64,000 nucleotides of DNA from Paracidovorax avenae ATCC 19860 (GTDB lineage Bacteria > Pseudomonadota > Gammaproteobacteria > Burkholderiales > Burkholderiaceae_C): positions 1,240,001 through 1,304,000 of the forward strand of contig NC_015138.1 in assembly GCF_000176855.2 (NCBI RefSeq), read 5' to 3'. Below the pieces are notes generated by a model. It had not been told where the DNA came from. It saw only the letters and a program-made list of their open reading frames with translations, and did not search any database. Below are positions 33,414-43,078 of this stretch, one piece after another (position 1 is the stretch's first letter; every line of letters begins with the position of its first letter). A program made the position numbers and the translations under genes.

Positions 33414-34580
33414 ATGACCGATCTGCACAAGCGCTCGCTGATGAAGGCCGCCGCGCTTTCCGCCCTGGCTGCCGCCGCGCTCGCGGGCTGCGGCAAGAAG
33501 GACGAGCCGGCACCGGCATCCACGCCCGCACCCGCGCCCGCCGCCTCGGCTCCCGCGGCCAAGGCCGAGCCGCTGAAGATCGCGTTCGCCTACGTCGGCC
33601 CGGTGGGCGACGGCGGCTGGTCGTTCGCGCACGACAACGGCCGCAAGGCCATCGAGAAGGAATTCGGCGACAAGGTCGTCACCAGCTTCGTCGAGAGCGT
33701 GCCTGAATCGGCCGATGCCGAGCGCGTGCTGCGCGACATGGCCGGCCAGGGCAACAAGCTGATCTTCGGCACCACCTTCGGCTACATGGAGACGATCCAG
33801 AAGATCGCCCCCGACTTCCCCGACGTGAAGTTCGAGCACGCCACCGGCTACAAGACCGCGCCCAACGTGCGCACCTACGACAGCCGCACCTACGAAGGCG
33901 CCTACATGGCCGGCGTGATCGCCGGCGCCATGACCAAGACCAACACGCTGGGCGTGGTCGGCTCGGTGCCGATCCCCGAGGTGATCCGCAACATCAACAG
34001 CTTCACGCTGGGCGCGCAGTCGGTCAACCCGAAGATCAAAACCAAGGTGGTGTGGGTGAACGAATGGTTCAGCCCGCCGAAGGAAACCGAGGCCGCCACC
34101 TCGCTGATCAACGGCGGCGCCGACGTGCTGTTCCAGAACACCGATTCGCCCGCCGTGCTCAAGACCGCCCAGGAAAAGGGCAAGCGCGCCTTCGGCTGGG
34201 ATAGCGACATGACCGCCTACGGCCCCAAGGCCCACCTGGGCTCGGCCGTGATCAACTGGGGCCCGTACTACATCAAGGCCACGCGCGACGTGCTGGAAGG
34301 CACGTGGACCACCGGCCAGAGCTGGTGGGGCGTGAAGGAAGGCGCGATCGACCTCGTCTCCATCGCCGACGACGTGCCCGCCGAGACCAAGGCCAAGGTG
34401 GACCAGGTCAAGGCCGGCCTGAAGGACGGTTCGTTCGCGATCTGGAAGGGCCCGATCCTCGGCCAGGACGGCAAGGAACTGCTCGCCAAGGACGTCGTCG
34501 CCGACGACAAGTTCCTCTCGGGCATCAACTTCTACGTCAAGGGCGTGGAAGGCACCGTGCCGGGCGGCGACAAGAAGTAA
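33414..34580 (+). CDS. BMP-family substrate-binding lipoprotein
   Basis: A 388-residue binding protein (Med/BMP/PnrA family) that captures purine nucleosides or bases for the upstream transporter. Lipoprotein signal: SALAAAALAGC with a low-complexity Pro/Ala linker after the Cys. Mature-domain motifs: IAFAYVGPVGDGGWSFAHD, IFGTTFGYMETIQK, HATGYKTAPNV, GSVPIPEVIRNINSFTLGAQ, NEWFSPPKETEAATSLINGGADVLFQNTDSPAVL. ATG 33414 follows GGAAGGAC. A strong terminator ends the operon 26 bases after the stop. A second, unlinked homologue lies at 52131. Confidence 0.94.
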   Translation: MTDLHKRSLMKAAALSALAAAALAGCGKKDEPAPASTPAPAPAASAPAAKAEPLKIAFAYVGPVGDGGWSFAHDNGRKAIEKEFGDKVVTSFVESVPESADAERVLRDMAGQGNKLIFGTTFGYMETIQKIAPDFPDVKFEHATGYKTAPNVRTYDSRTYEGAYMAGVIAGAMTKTNTLGVVGSVPIPEVIRNINSFTLGAQSVNPKIKTKVVWVNEWFSPPKETEAATSLINGGADVLFQNTDSPAVLKTAQEKGKRAFGWDSDMTAYGPKAHLGSAVINWGPYYIKATRDVLEGTWTTGQSWWGVKEGAIDLVSIADDVPAETKAKVDQVKAGLKDGSFAIWKGPILGQDGKELLAKDVVADDKFLSGINFYVKGVEGTVPGGDKK

Positions 34581-34605
34581 GCAGCACAGTCCATCGCCAA
34601 GGCAG

Positions 34606-34633
34606 AAGGGCCACCCGACGGGTGGCCCTTTTT
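34606..34633 (+). terminator. Intrinsic terminator of the purine transporter operon
   Basis: AAGGGCCACCC (34606-34616) pairs perfectly with GGGTGGCCCTT (34620-34630) around GAC, followed by a run of T to 34633. It also faces the convergent D-aminoacylase gene. Confidence 0.92.
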
Positions 34634-34674
34634 CGTCGCGGGCGCAGGGGTCGGGCGCTGGAAGCTGGCCGCGG

Positions 34675-36147
34675 TCAGCGCTCCAGCACCCGGCCCGGCC
34701 GCAGCCCCGTCGGCTCCCGGCCATCCCAGACCCGCAGGCCGTTGACCCACACGCCCTCGATGCCGCGGCTGGCTTGCACCGGGCGGTCGAAGGTGGCCAC
34801 ATCCTGCACCTGCGCAGGGTCGAACACCACGATATCGGCCTTCCAGCCGGCGCGCAGCAGGCCCCGGTCGGCCAGGCCGTAGTTCTCCGCGGCCAGGCCG
34901 GTCATCTTGTGCACGGCCGCCTCCAGCGTCAGCAGGCCCTGGTCGCGCACCAGCCGCGAGAGCACGCGCGTGAAGGTGCCCCACTGGCGCGGGTGCGGAT
35001 GCGGATCGAAGGGCAGGCCGTCGGAGCCGACCATGGTGCGCGGGTGCGCCAGGATGCGCTCCACGTCGCGCTCGTCCATCAGGAAATAGATCGCGCCCGC
35101 GGGCGCGAGCCGCTGCAGCATGGCCTCGTCGTCCAGGCCCCATTCGCGCTGCAGGTCCGCATAGTCGCGCCCCTGGGCCGAGGGGGCGCCCGTCGACCAG
35201 GCGATGAGCGTGCGGCGCGCCAGCCGCACGCGGTCCAGGCGCAGCATGGTGGAGGTGGCGGGATACGGGTGGCAATCGAGGCACACGGGCTGCAGTGCGG
35301 CCGCTCGCTCGATGCGCGCGAGCGTTTGCACCGAGCGGCCATGGTTGCGCTCGCCGGCCAGCTTGTGGTGCGAGAACACGACGCGGGCGCCGAGGGCGCG
35401 GCCGATGTCCAGGGCTTCCTCGATCGCTTCGTCGATGCGGTCGGATTCGTCGCGCAGGTGGGTGGCATAGACCATGCCCGCGCGGCCGCGCATGGCCTCG
35501 CCGATGTCGATGATCTCCTGCGTGGTGGCGTGCTGCGCGGGCGGGTAGAAGGTGCCGGTGGACAGGCCGAAGGCACCGGCATCCAGCGCTTCCTCCAGCA
35601 GCCGTGCCATGCGTTCGCATTCCTCCGCCGTCGCGGCGCGCTGCAGGTCGTCCATCGCGCTCACGCGCAGGCTGGCGTGGCCCACCAGGGGAATCACGTT
35701 GACCGCGGCAGGTGCATCGCGCAGCGCCTGCATCCAGGCATGGAAACCGGGATAGCGGAACAGATCGGGGGGGCCGAGCAGGTCGAGCGGCTGGGGCAGG
35801 GCGCGGCCGGGTGGTACGGGCGCGAGGCTGATGCCGCAATTGCCCGTCACCACCGTGGTCACGCCCTGCGAGACCTTGGGCACCATCCCGGGGTGGGCCA
35901 GCAGGTAGCCGTCGTCGTGGGTGTGCGAATCGATGAAGCCCGGCGCGACCACGCGTCCGGCGATGTCGATGACCGCATGCGGGCCGGCCGCGCCGGTGCC
36001 CGGCTCCAGAACGGCGGCGATCGTCTCGCCCTCGACCAGCAGGTCGGCGGGCCGCGGCGCCGCGCCGCTGCCGTCGATGAGCAGGCCACCGCGCAGCAGC
36101 AGGCGCGTGGGGGCCGCGGGCGTGGAAGAGGATGCGGGCCCGGCCAT
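34675..36147 (-). CDS. N-acyl-D-amino-acid deacylase (D-aminoacylase)
   Basis: A 490-residue amidohydrolase-superfamily enzyme cleaving N-acyl-D-amino acids. Metal-binding His75 and His77 in PGFIDSHTHDDG; VTGNCGISLAPV, GLSTGTFYPPAQHATTQEII, YATHLRDES, VVFSHHKL and VGSDGLPFDPHPHPRQWGTF (metal Asp in GSDG) are all D-aminoacylase features. No signal peptide, so cytoplasmic. Its start codon shares one base with the stop of the Bug-protein gene, and it ends the operon DCase-Bug-deacylase. In this context it may hydrolyse N-carbamoyl- or N-acyl-D-amino acids from D-amino-acid recycling. Convergent with the purine transporter. Confidence 0.92.
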   Translation of the reverse strand: MAGPASSSTPAAPTRLLLRGGLLIDGSGAAPRPADLLVEGETIAAVLEPGTGAAGPHAVIDIAGRVVAPGFIDSHTHDDGYLLAHPGMVPKVSQGVTTVVTGNCGISLAPVPPGRALPQPLDLLGPPDLFRYPGFHAWMQALRDAPAAVNVIPLVGHASLRVSAMDDLQRAATAEECERMARLLEEALDAGAFGLSTGTFYPPAQHATTQEIIDIGEAMRGRAGMVYATHLRDESDRIDEAIEEALDIGRALGARVVFSHHKLAGERNHGRSVQTLARIERAAALQPVCLDCHPYPATSTMLRLDRVRLARRTLIAWSTGAPSAQGRDYADLQREWGLDDEAMLQRLAPAGAIYFLMDERDVERILAHPRTMVGSDGLPFDPHPHPRQWGTFTRVLSRLVRDQGLLTLEAAVHKMTGLAAENYGLADRGLLRAGWKADIVVFDPAQVQDVATFDRPVQASRGIEGVWVNGLRVWDGREPTGLRPGRVLER

Positions 36148-37133
36148 CAGTCCAGCTTCTCGATCTTGTTGCGCTCGATCACTTCGGCCCAGCGCTTGGT
36201 CTCGCGATCGATGGTGCGCTGGAAGTCCGCAGGCGTGCCGCCGGCCGGCACGGCTCCAAGCTTCGCCAGTCCTTCGCGCACGGCGGACGTGGCCAGCGCG
36301 GCGTTGATCGCGGCATTCAGCTTGGCGACGATCTCGGGCGGCGTGCCGTGCGGCGCGACCACGCCGCCCCAGGCCACCGTCTCGTAGCCCTTCACGCCGG
36401 ACTCGTCCAGCGTGGGCACGTTGGGCAGCAGGGCGATCCGCTTCGCGCTGCTCACGGCCAGCGCGCGCACCTTGCCCGCGGCCACGAGCGGGCCCACTTC
36501 GGAAGAGTTGGCGAACAGGTAGTCGATGCGCCCGCCCATCAGGTCCTGCAGCGCGGCCGGGCCGCCGTTGTAGGGCACGAAGAGCACGTCGATGCCCGCC
36601 ATGCTGCGGAACAGTTCGCCGCCCATGTGCCCGGTGGTGCCCACGCCGGGTGCGCCGAACGACAGCTTGCCCGGTGCCTTGCGCGCCGCGGCGATCAGGC
36701 CGGCCACGTCCTGGATGGGTGATTCCCTGGGCACGATCAGCACGTTGTAGAGATCGAACGCATGGGCCACAGGCACCAGGTCGCGGTCCACGTCGTAGGG
36801 CAGTTTCCTGAACAGCGTGCGGTTCACGGCCAGCGTGTTCACGTTGCCGTAGCCGATGGTGTAGCCGTCCGCCGGCCGGCTCCTGATCTGCATGATCCCG
36901 ATGTTGCCGGCGGCGCCGGGCCGGTTGTCGATCACCACCGGCACGCCCAGCGTCTTCGAGAGTTCGTTGGTCACGAGCCGCGACAGCACGTCGGGCGAAC
37001 CGCCGGCGGCGGAGGGCACGACGAAGGTGATGGGCTTCTCGGGCCAGGCGGCCTGCGCGGGCAGGGAGGCCGCCGCCAGGCAGGCGGCCGAGGCCAGGAG
37101 CGCGAGGGAGCGGGACAGCATGCGGTGCATCAT
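36147..37133 (-). CDS. Bug-family periplasmic binding protein (tripartite tricarboxylate type)
   Basis: A 328-residue solute receptor of the Bug/TctC family, numerous in Burkholderiales. A signal peptide (SLALLASAACLAAASLPAQA) precedes AWPEKPITFVVPSAAGGSPDVLSRLV, with the usual VIDNRPGAAGNIG (about 77-89) and FGAPGVGTTGHMGGELF. Most family members are orphans without a membrane partner, as here: no TctA/TctB genes adjoin it. Given neighbours, the ligand may be an N-carbamoyl- or N-acyl-amino acid, but that is inference. The ATG at 37133 is directly followed by a second ATG. Confidence 0.92.
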   Translation of the reverse strand: MMHRMLSRSLALLASAACLAAASLPAQAAWPEKPITFVVPSAAGGSPDVLSRLVTNELSKTLGVPVVIDNRPGAAGNIGIMQIRSRPADGYTIGYGNVNTLAVNRTLFRKLPYDVDRDLVPVAHAFDLYNVLIVPRESPIQDVAGLIAAARKAPGKLSFGAPGVGTTGHMGGELFRSMAGIDVLFVPYNGGPAALQDLMGGRIDYLFANSSEVGPLVAAGKVRALAVSSAKRIALLPNVPTLDESGVKGYETVAWGGVVAPHGTPPEIVAKLNAAINAALATSAVREGLAKLGAVPAGGTPADFQRTIDRETKRWAEVIERNKIEKLD

Positions 37134-37181
37134 GGTGGGCTTTCTCAGGGGGATGGGAATGCGGCGGCGGCCGGGGGCGGT

Positions 37182-38132
37182 TCAGGGCAGCGGATCGCCC
37201 GCGCCGGTGCGCTCGACGATCAGGCGGTAGTGCTCGGGGCGGCGGTGCTTCGCGAAATTGAAGACGTGCTCGCGGAAGTGCTCGCCGAGCGACAGGTCGG
37301 CGCGCACGCAGATCACCTCGTCCTCTTCGCTCGTGGTGCGCGCGACGATCTCGCCGCTGGGCGCGACGATGACCGAACTGCCGATCATGTGGTGCCCGTC
37401 CTCGGATCCGCACTTGGCGGCCGCGGCCACCCAGATGCCGTTCTGGTAGGCATTGGCCTGCAGCGAGATCAGGTGCGTGGTGGTGCGCAGGTGGGCCGGC
37501 TCGTCCCAGTGGATGTTGACCGAGGGCGTGTTGTAGCCGAGCACCACGACCTCGGCGCCCTGCAGCGCCATCACCCGGTAGGTCTCGGGCCAGCGGCGGT
37601 CGTTGCACAGGCACATGCCCATGCGCACGCCGTCGGTGTCGAAGGCGCGGAAGCCCAGGTCGCCGACCTCGAAGAACTTCTTTTCCAGGTGCTGGAAGGG
37701 CGCATCGGGCTTGTGGTCCGCATGGCCGGGCAGGTGGATCTTGCGGTAGCGGCCGCGGATGGCGCCGTCCTGCCCCACGATCACCGCCGAATTGAAGCCG
37801 CGGCCCTCGGCGGTCAGTTCTGCATAGCCGAGGTAGAAGCCCACGCCGAGCTGGCGCGCCGCGTCGAACAGCGGCTGCGTCTGCGGTCCGGGCAGGCTGC
37901 GCTCGAAGAAGCGCTCGTGCGCCTCCGCTTCCGGCATCCAGTAGCGCGGGAAGAACGTGGTCAGCGCCAGTTCGGGGAACACCACGAACCGCGCGCCCCG
38001 GCCGTGCGCCTCGCGCAGCATCGCGACCAGCCGTGCGACCACGGAGGGCCGGCTGTCGGCCAGGTGGACGGGGCCCATCTGGGCGACGGCCAGGTCGAGG
38101 AACCGGCGGGCAGTGGCGGGGCGCGATGTCAT
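37182..38132 (-). CDS. N-carbamoyl-D-amino-acid hydrolase (nitrilase superfamily)
   Basis: A 316-residue carbon-nitrogen hydrolase that converts N-carbamoyl-D-amino acids to D-amino acids, CO2 and ammonia. The catalytic triad is visible: Glu54 in VVFPELALTTFFPRYW, Lys131 in RYRKIHLPGH, Cys176 in CLCNDRRWPETYR; these contexts match D-carbamoylases rather than beta-ureidopropionases. EDGHHMIGSSVIVAPSGEIVARTT and the C-terminal FNFAKHRRPEHYRLI are also typical. The hydantoinase that would normally supply its substrate is absent from the window. First structural gene downstream of a LysR regulator and an 8-bp-arm palindrome at 38220-38240. Confidence 0.92.
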   Translation of the reverse strand: MTSRPATARRFLDLAVAQMGPVHLADSRPSVVARLVAMLREAHGRGARFVVFPELALTTFFPRYWMPEAEAHERFFERSLPGPQTQPLFDAARQLGVGFYLGYAELTAEGRGFNSAVIVGQDGAIRGRYRKIHLPGHADHKPDAPFQHLEKKFFEVGDLGFRAFDTDGVRMGMCLCNDRRWPETYRVMALQGAEVVVLGYNTPSVNIHWDEPAHLRTTTHLISLQANAYQNGIWVAAAAKCGSEDGHHMIGSSVIVAPSGEIVARTTSEEDEVICVRADLSLGEHFREHVFNFAKHRRPEHYRLIVERTGAGDPLP

Positions 38133-38219
38133 GGAAACCTTCTTCTTTCGTTGCAGCGGGGAGATGCAATCGATTATTCGAAGCGGTGTCCGGTGCGTCG
38201 AATGACGCTTTGTCGCGCA

Positions 38220-38240
38220 GGTTTAACCGGGTGTTAAACC
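38220..38240. promoter_or_regulatory. Perfect palindrome, probable LysR operator
   Basis: GGTTTAAC (38220-38227) and GTTAAACC (38233-38240) form a perfect inverted repeat around CGGGT and include a T-N11-A core. It lies between the LysR gene and the carbamoylase gene, 88 bases upstream of the latter's start. Confidence 0.6.
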
Positions 38241-38350
38241 CTCGCATCCCCGCGGTGCGCGCGGGCGGGCCATGCACCGGCAGGGGGCGGAAAACCCGGG
38301 CAGCACTCCACCGTGGTGCGCCGCCCGCTGCCTGCCTTGCGCGGCGGAAC

Positions 38351-39274
38351 TCAGCCGGGCGCGCCGTCGTCCATGAACGGCAGCGCCAGCCCGCACTGCA
38401 GCAGCACGCTGTGCAGCGCACGCAACAGCGCGTGGGCCGCAGGCGAAAGCGGCTCGCTCTGCAGGTGCACGAGGTCGGCCACGATGGGCTGCGCGCCGCG
38501 CACCGGAATCACCTTGAAGCGCGACTCCAGCCAGCCCTGCAGCGAATACTCGTCCACCAGCGCGGCCCCCGCGCCCGCACGCACCAGCGCGCAGGCGTAG
38601 TGGGGGGAGGTGACCTCGATGTTGAAGCGCGGCGCCGCATCGCCGGCCGCGAACATCTGGTCGATGCGCATTCCCAGCGGCGAGCCGTGCGGATAGCCGA
38701 TGAGTTCGTGCGGCAGCAGCTCCTCCGTGCCGACCTCCTCGTACGTGGCCAGGGGATGGCTGCGCGGGCAGATGCACAGCAGCCGGGCAGCCGCGAGGGG
38801 CCGTGTGACGAGGTTCGGATGATCGACCGGGAAGGTGGAAATGCCGAGGTCGGCCCGCTGCTGCAGGATGCGCTCCTTCAGCGCGTCGTGATTGAGGCAG
38901 TGGAAGTGCACCTGCAGGTCCGGCAGCGCCGTCCGCAGCTGGGCGATCGCCAGTGGCACGATCATCTGCCCGAGGCTCGGGCTCGACAGGATGCTCACCA
39001 GGCCCCGGCGCCGCACCGCCAGCTCCCGCGTCAGGCTGCCGATGCGCTGCACGCCGCCATAGACCTGCTCGACCTCCAGGTACAGCCGCCGGGCCTCGGC
39101 CGTGGGATGCAGCCGCCCCTTGACGCGCTCGAACAGCGCGAAGCCCAGCCGGCTCTCGGTGTGCGACAGCAGCCGGCTGATGGCGGGCACGGACACGTGG
39201 AGCAGGCGCGCCGCCCCGCTGACGGACCCGGTGACCATCACGGCCCGGAAGGCTTCGATCTGTCGCAGATTCAT
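38351..39274 (-). CDS. LysR-family transcriptional regulator
   Basis: A 307-residue LysR regulator. The winged helix (1-60: MNLRQIEAFRAVMVTGSVSGAARLLHVSVPAISRLLSHTESRLGFALFERVKGRL) is followed by a linker helix and a periplasmic-binding-fold effector domain (about 90-295; LVSILSSPSLGQ, HELIGYPHGSPLG, YACALVRAGAGAALVDEY). It is encoded in the same direction as, and upstream of, the carbamoylase/Bug/deacylase genes, which it presumably controls. This orientation differs from the usual divergent LysR layout. The palindrome at 38220-38240 is the best candidate site. Confidence 0.92.
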   Translation of the reverse strand: MNLRQIEAFRAVMVTGSVSGAARLLHVSVPAISRLLSHTESRLGFALFERVKGRLHPTAEARRLYLEVEQVYGGVQRIGSLTRELAVRRRGLVSILSSPSLGQMIVPLAIAQLRTALPDLQVHFHCLNHDALKERILQQRADLGISTFPVDHPNLVTRPLAAARLLCICPRSHPLATYEEVGTEELLPHELIGYPHGSPLGMRIDQMFAAGDAAPRFNIEVTSPHYACALVRAGAGAALVDEYSLQGWLESRFKVIPVRGAQPIVADLVHLQSEPLSPAAHALLRALHSVLLQCGLALPFMDDGAPG

Positions 39275-39382
39275 GGCCCGATTCTGCGGCGTGCGCGCAC
39301 CGCATGCCGGCCGCGCGCTGCCATGCTGCGGAACGCTATGCCTGCAGCAGGTCGGGGAAAGGCCGCCTGAGCGGCCGGGAAC

Positions 39383-40689
39383 TCAGGTGTTCAGCCGGTC
39401 GAGCAGGCTGTACCACGCCACGCCCGCCGCCACATAGAACCGCTGCAGCCCGTGCAGCGGGATGGGCTGGACAGGCGTGACCGGATAGGGGCAGCGTTCC
39501 GGCGCGCCGCCACCCACCAGGGCCGCCACCTCCTTCCCCATGCTCGTGGCGAGCGCCACGCCGCGGCCGTTGTAGCCGAGCGCCAGGGTGACGCCCGGCG
39601 CGGGCTGGTGCAGGTGGGGCATGAAGTCGCGTGTGACCGCGATGCGGCCAGCCCAGCGGTATGCGTACTCCAGCGGACCCAGGCCGGGAAACATCAGCGC
39701 CGTGGCGCGCTCCAGGTGCGCGAAATCCGCCGCGCCGGCGGGGTCCGTGAAGTGTCCGCGCCCGCCCATCAGCAGGCGGCCCTGCGCATCCTTGCGGAAA
39801 TACAGCAGCAGCCGCTGCGAAGTGGAGCCGGTTTCTCCGCCGGGCAGGATGGCGTTGCCGCCCGGGCCGAGCGGGCGCGTGGCGACGATGAAGCTGTTGG
39901 CCGCCAGCACCGTGCGCGCCAGACCCGGCCACAGGCCGTCGGTATAGCCGTTGGTGGCCAGCACGACCTGGCCCGCCTCCACGCTGTGGCCCGCAGCCGT
40001 GGTCGCCACCCAGCGCGTGCTCTGCCGTTCCAGCTTCGCCACCGGCGAGCCGCCGTGCAGGTGCACGCCCAGGCCCTGCGCCGCACGCGCCAGGCCACGC
40101 GCATAGGCGAGCGGCTGCACGGCTCCGGCGCGCCCGTCCCACCAGCCACCCGCGAACGCCGGGCTGCCGATGCGCGCGGCCGCCTCGGCGCGGCCCAGCA
40201 TGGCGGTGCGCACGCCGTGGCGCTCCCATTGCCGGGCGCGTGCGTGCATGCCCGCCACCGCCTTTTCCGTGTAACCCACCTGCAGCCAGCCCGCGCGCAC
40301 TGGTGCGCAATCGATGCCGTGGCGCGTGATGAGGTCGAACACCAGGTCCGCCGATCCGGACACGGCATGGATCAGGGGCTCCCCGCGTGCGGCGCCGTAG
40401 ATGCGCAGCAGCTCGTCCGGGTCGTGCTTGAGGCTGGGGTTCACCTGCCCGCCGTTGCGGCCCGAGGCGCCCCAGCCGATGCCGTGCGCATCCAGCACGC
40501 GCACGCGCGCTCCGCCCTCGGCCAGGTGCAGCGCGGTGGACAGGCCCGTGTAGCCGGCGCCCACCACCAGCACGTCCGCCGTCTGCCGGCCCTGGAGCGG
40601 CGGTGCCTCCGGCGCCGGCGGCGCGGTGGCGGCCCAGAGCGAGTCCGCGGCCGGATGGGTGCCGATCGGGCGTGCCGAAGCGGCGCCGC

Positions 40690-40693
<4 letters not shown>
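39383..40693 (-). CDS. FAD-dependent amine/amino-acid oxidase (PuuB/OrdL-like DAO family)
   Basis: A 436-residue flavoprotein similar to gamma-glutamylputrescine oxidases. Seen: Rossmann motif VLVVGAGYTGLSTALHLAEGGARVRVLDA (41-69), the GWGASGRNGGQVNPSLKHDP motif typical of the PuuB/OrdL subgroup, RWAGRIAVTRDFMPHL, and GYNGRGVALATSMGKEVAALV closing the FAD domain. It is the last gene of a four-gene operon and overlaps the stop of the ABC ATPase gene by 4 bases. The transported amino acid or amine is therefore likely its substrate. Real candidates are opine-like, D- or N-modified amino acids or polyamines. Confidence 0.9.
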
Positions 40694-41432
<739 letters not shown>

Positions 41433-41436
<4 letters not shown>

Positions 41437-42095
41437 CGGCGGCTCCCCGCGCCCAGCCGGCGCTCCAGGCGCCGCAGGCAGGCCACCAGCGGCAGGCTCA
41501 TCGCGAGGTAGAGCAGCGCCACCAGGGTATAGACGGTCATGTTCTGGAAGGTGGACGAAGCGATGAGCTGGCCGGCGCGCGTCATCTCCGCCACCGTGAT
41601 GGTGGAGACCAGCGACGAGTCCTTGAGCATCATCACCAGCGTGTTGCCGTAGGGGGGCAGCGCGATGCGGAAGGCCTGTGGCAGGATCACCCGCCGCATC
41701 AGCAGGGCGGGGCGCATGCCCATGGCCAGCGCCGCTTCGCGCTGGCCCGGGTCCACCGCCTCGATGCCGGCACGGAAGTTCTCCGCCTGGTAGGCGGAAT
41801 AGGCGATGCCCAGCCCGATCACGCCGGCCTGGAACGCCGTGAGCTGCACGCCGAAATCCGGCAGCACGAAGTAGATGTAGAACAGCTGCACGATGATCGG
41901 CAGCCCGCGGATCACGTTGATGAACGTGGAGGCCGCGAGCGACACCGCCCGCACCGGCGAGAGCTTGCCGAGCGCGAGGATGAGCCCGAGGGCGCTGCTG
42001 AGCAGGAAGGCGAGCACGGTGACCTGTACCGTGACCACCGCGCCCTGCAGCAGGATGGGCAGGAAGTCGCGCGCATGCTGGAGGAAGTTGGACAT
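41433..42095 (-). CDS. Amino-acid ABC transporter permease (HisM/GlnP type)
   Basis: A 220-residue permease with about five transmembrane helices. Family motifs: INVIRGLPIIVQLFYIYFVLP (about 77-97), YSAYQAENFRAGIEAVDPGQREAALAMGM (the EAA cytoplasmic loop) and ILPQAFRIALPPYGNTLVMMLKDSSLVS. A single permease gene implies a homodimeric channel. It follows the binding-protein gene by 5 bases and overlaps the ATPase start by 4. Confidence 0.95.
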
Positions 42096-42100
42096 GGGGC

Positions 42101-42871
42101 TCAAATGCCCCACTTCTTCGTGATCTGCGCGAGCGTGCCATCGGCCTTGATCGCGGCGATCGCCTTGTTCAGGCGCTGCAGCGTCTCGGCATCGCCCTTG
42201 CGCACCACCAGGCACACGTCGCCCACGTTCGACGGCTTGTAGCCTTCGGCCAGCTTCACGCCCTGGAAGGTGTTCTGGCGGATCTGGTAGGCCAGGATCG
42301 GCTGGTCCGCCAGGCCCGCCTTGATGCGGCCCAGGGCCAGGTCGCGCGTCAGGTCGGCCACCGAGTCGTAGCTGCGCACCTCCTTGAAGATGCCTTTCTT
42401 CTGCAGCATGTCGAGGAACACCGTGCCCACCTGCGCGCCCACCACCTCGCCCTTCATGTCGTCCAGCGAGGTGTAGGCGCGGCCGTCGTCGGCCTTCACG
42501 ATCAGGCCTTCGCCGTAGGAATAGACCGGGTCGCTGAAATCCACCACCTGCTGGCGCGCGGGCGTCTTCAGCATGGCGGCCGAGACGATATCGATCTTGT
42601 TGGCGGTGAGCGAGGGAATCAGCGCCGAGAACACCGTCTGCTGGACGTTCACGGTGAACCCACCTGCCTTGGCCACCGCCTGCACGGTGTCCACCATCAT
42701 GCCCTGGATGGTGTTGGTCTTGATGTCGAGGAAGGTGAAGGGAATGCCCGTGGCGGTCGCGCCGGCGTTGTAGCTCGCGGGCGCGGCCCCCTGTGCGCAG
42801 GCAGCCGTGACGGCGGCGGCAGCCAGCAGGCCGGACGTGAGATGGCGGAGGCGGCGGATGAGGAAACGCAT
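42101..42871 (-). CDS. Amino-acid ABC transporter periplasmic binding protein
   Basis: A 256-residue SBP_bac_3-type receptor. Signal peptide LLAAAAVTAACAQGA; mature fold shows IPFTFLDIKTNTIQGMMVDTVQAVAKAGGF, SALIPSLTANKIDIVSAAMLKTPARQQVVDFSDPVY, VGAQVGTVF and LADQPILAYQI, ending LNKAIAAIKADGTLAQITKKWGI. The cysteine in TAACAQGA could be a lipobox variant, but simple cleavage is as likely. Ligand unknown. It heads the operon with permease, ATPase and FAD oxidase, and is divergent from an IclR regulator. Confidence 0.92.
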   Translation of the reverse strand: MRFLIRRLRHLTSGLLAAAAVTAACAQGAAPASYNAGATATGIPFTFLDIKTNTIQGMMVDTVQAVAKAGGFTVNVQQTVFSALIPSLTANKIDIVSAAMLKTPARQQVVDFSDPVYSYGEGLIVKADDGRAYTSLDDMKGEVVGAQVGTVFLDMLQKKGIFKEVRSYDSVADLTRDLALGRIKAGLADQPILAYQIRQNTFQGVKLAEGYKPSNVGDVCLVVRKGDAETLQRLNKAIAAIKADGTLAQITKKWGI

Positions 42872-42979
42872 GGCAGGGGCTCCTTGAACGAAAGGCGGAA
42901 TGGACCACGGTGTGCGCCATGCACGCCATTGGGGCGTGCCGGTCCGCACGGCGGAGTACGGTGCAAGATCGGTGCCATC

Positions 42980-43050
42980 ATCGATTTGTATGGAGCGTTT
43001 TGTAATCGGTGAAAACTACTAGTCGCCAATATGAAATCGATATGCGATTT
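42980..43050. promoter_or_regulatory. Candidate IclR operators in the divergent gap
   Basis: AAATCG (43034-43039) and CGATTT (43045-43050) form an inverted repeat around ATATG. The octamer AAATCGAT (43034-43041) recurs in reverse as ATCGATTT at 42980-42987. The downstream site overlaps the expected -35 region of the IclR gene, fitting autorepression and control of the divergent transporter. Confidence 0.4.
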
Positions 43051-43066
43051 TTTAAGGCGTCCGGGC

Positions 43067-43072
43067 TATACT
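43067..43072 (+). promoter_or_regulatory. -10 box of the IclR gene
   Basis: TATACT ends 6 bases before the ATG at 43079, with no Shine-Dalgarno in between, indicating a probable leaderless transcript. Confidence 0.5.
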
Positions 43073-43078
43073 GCTTCC

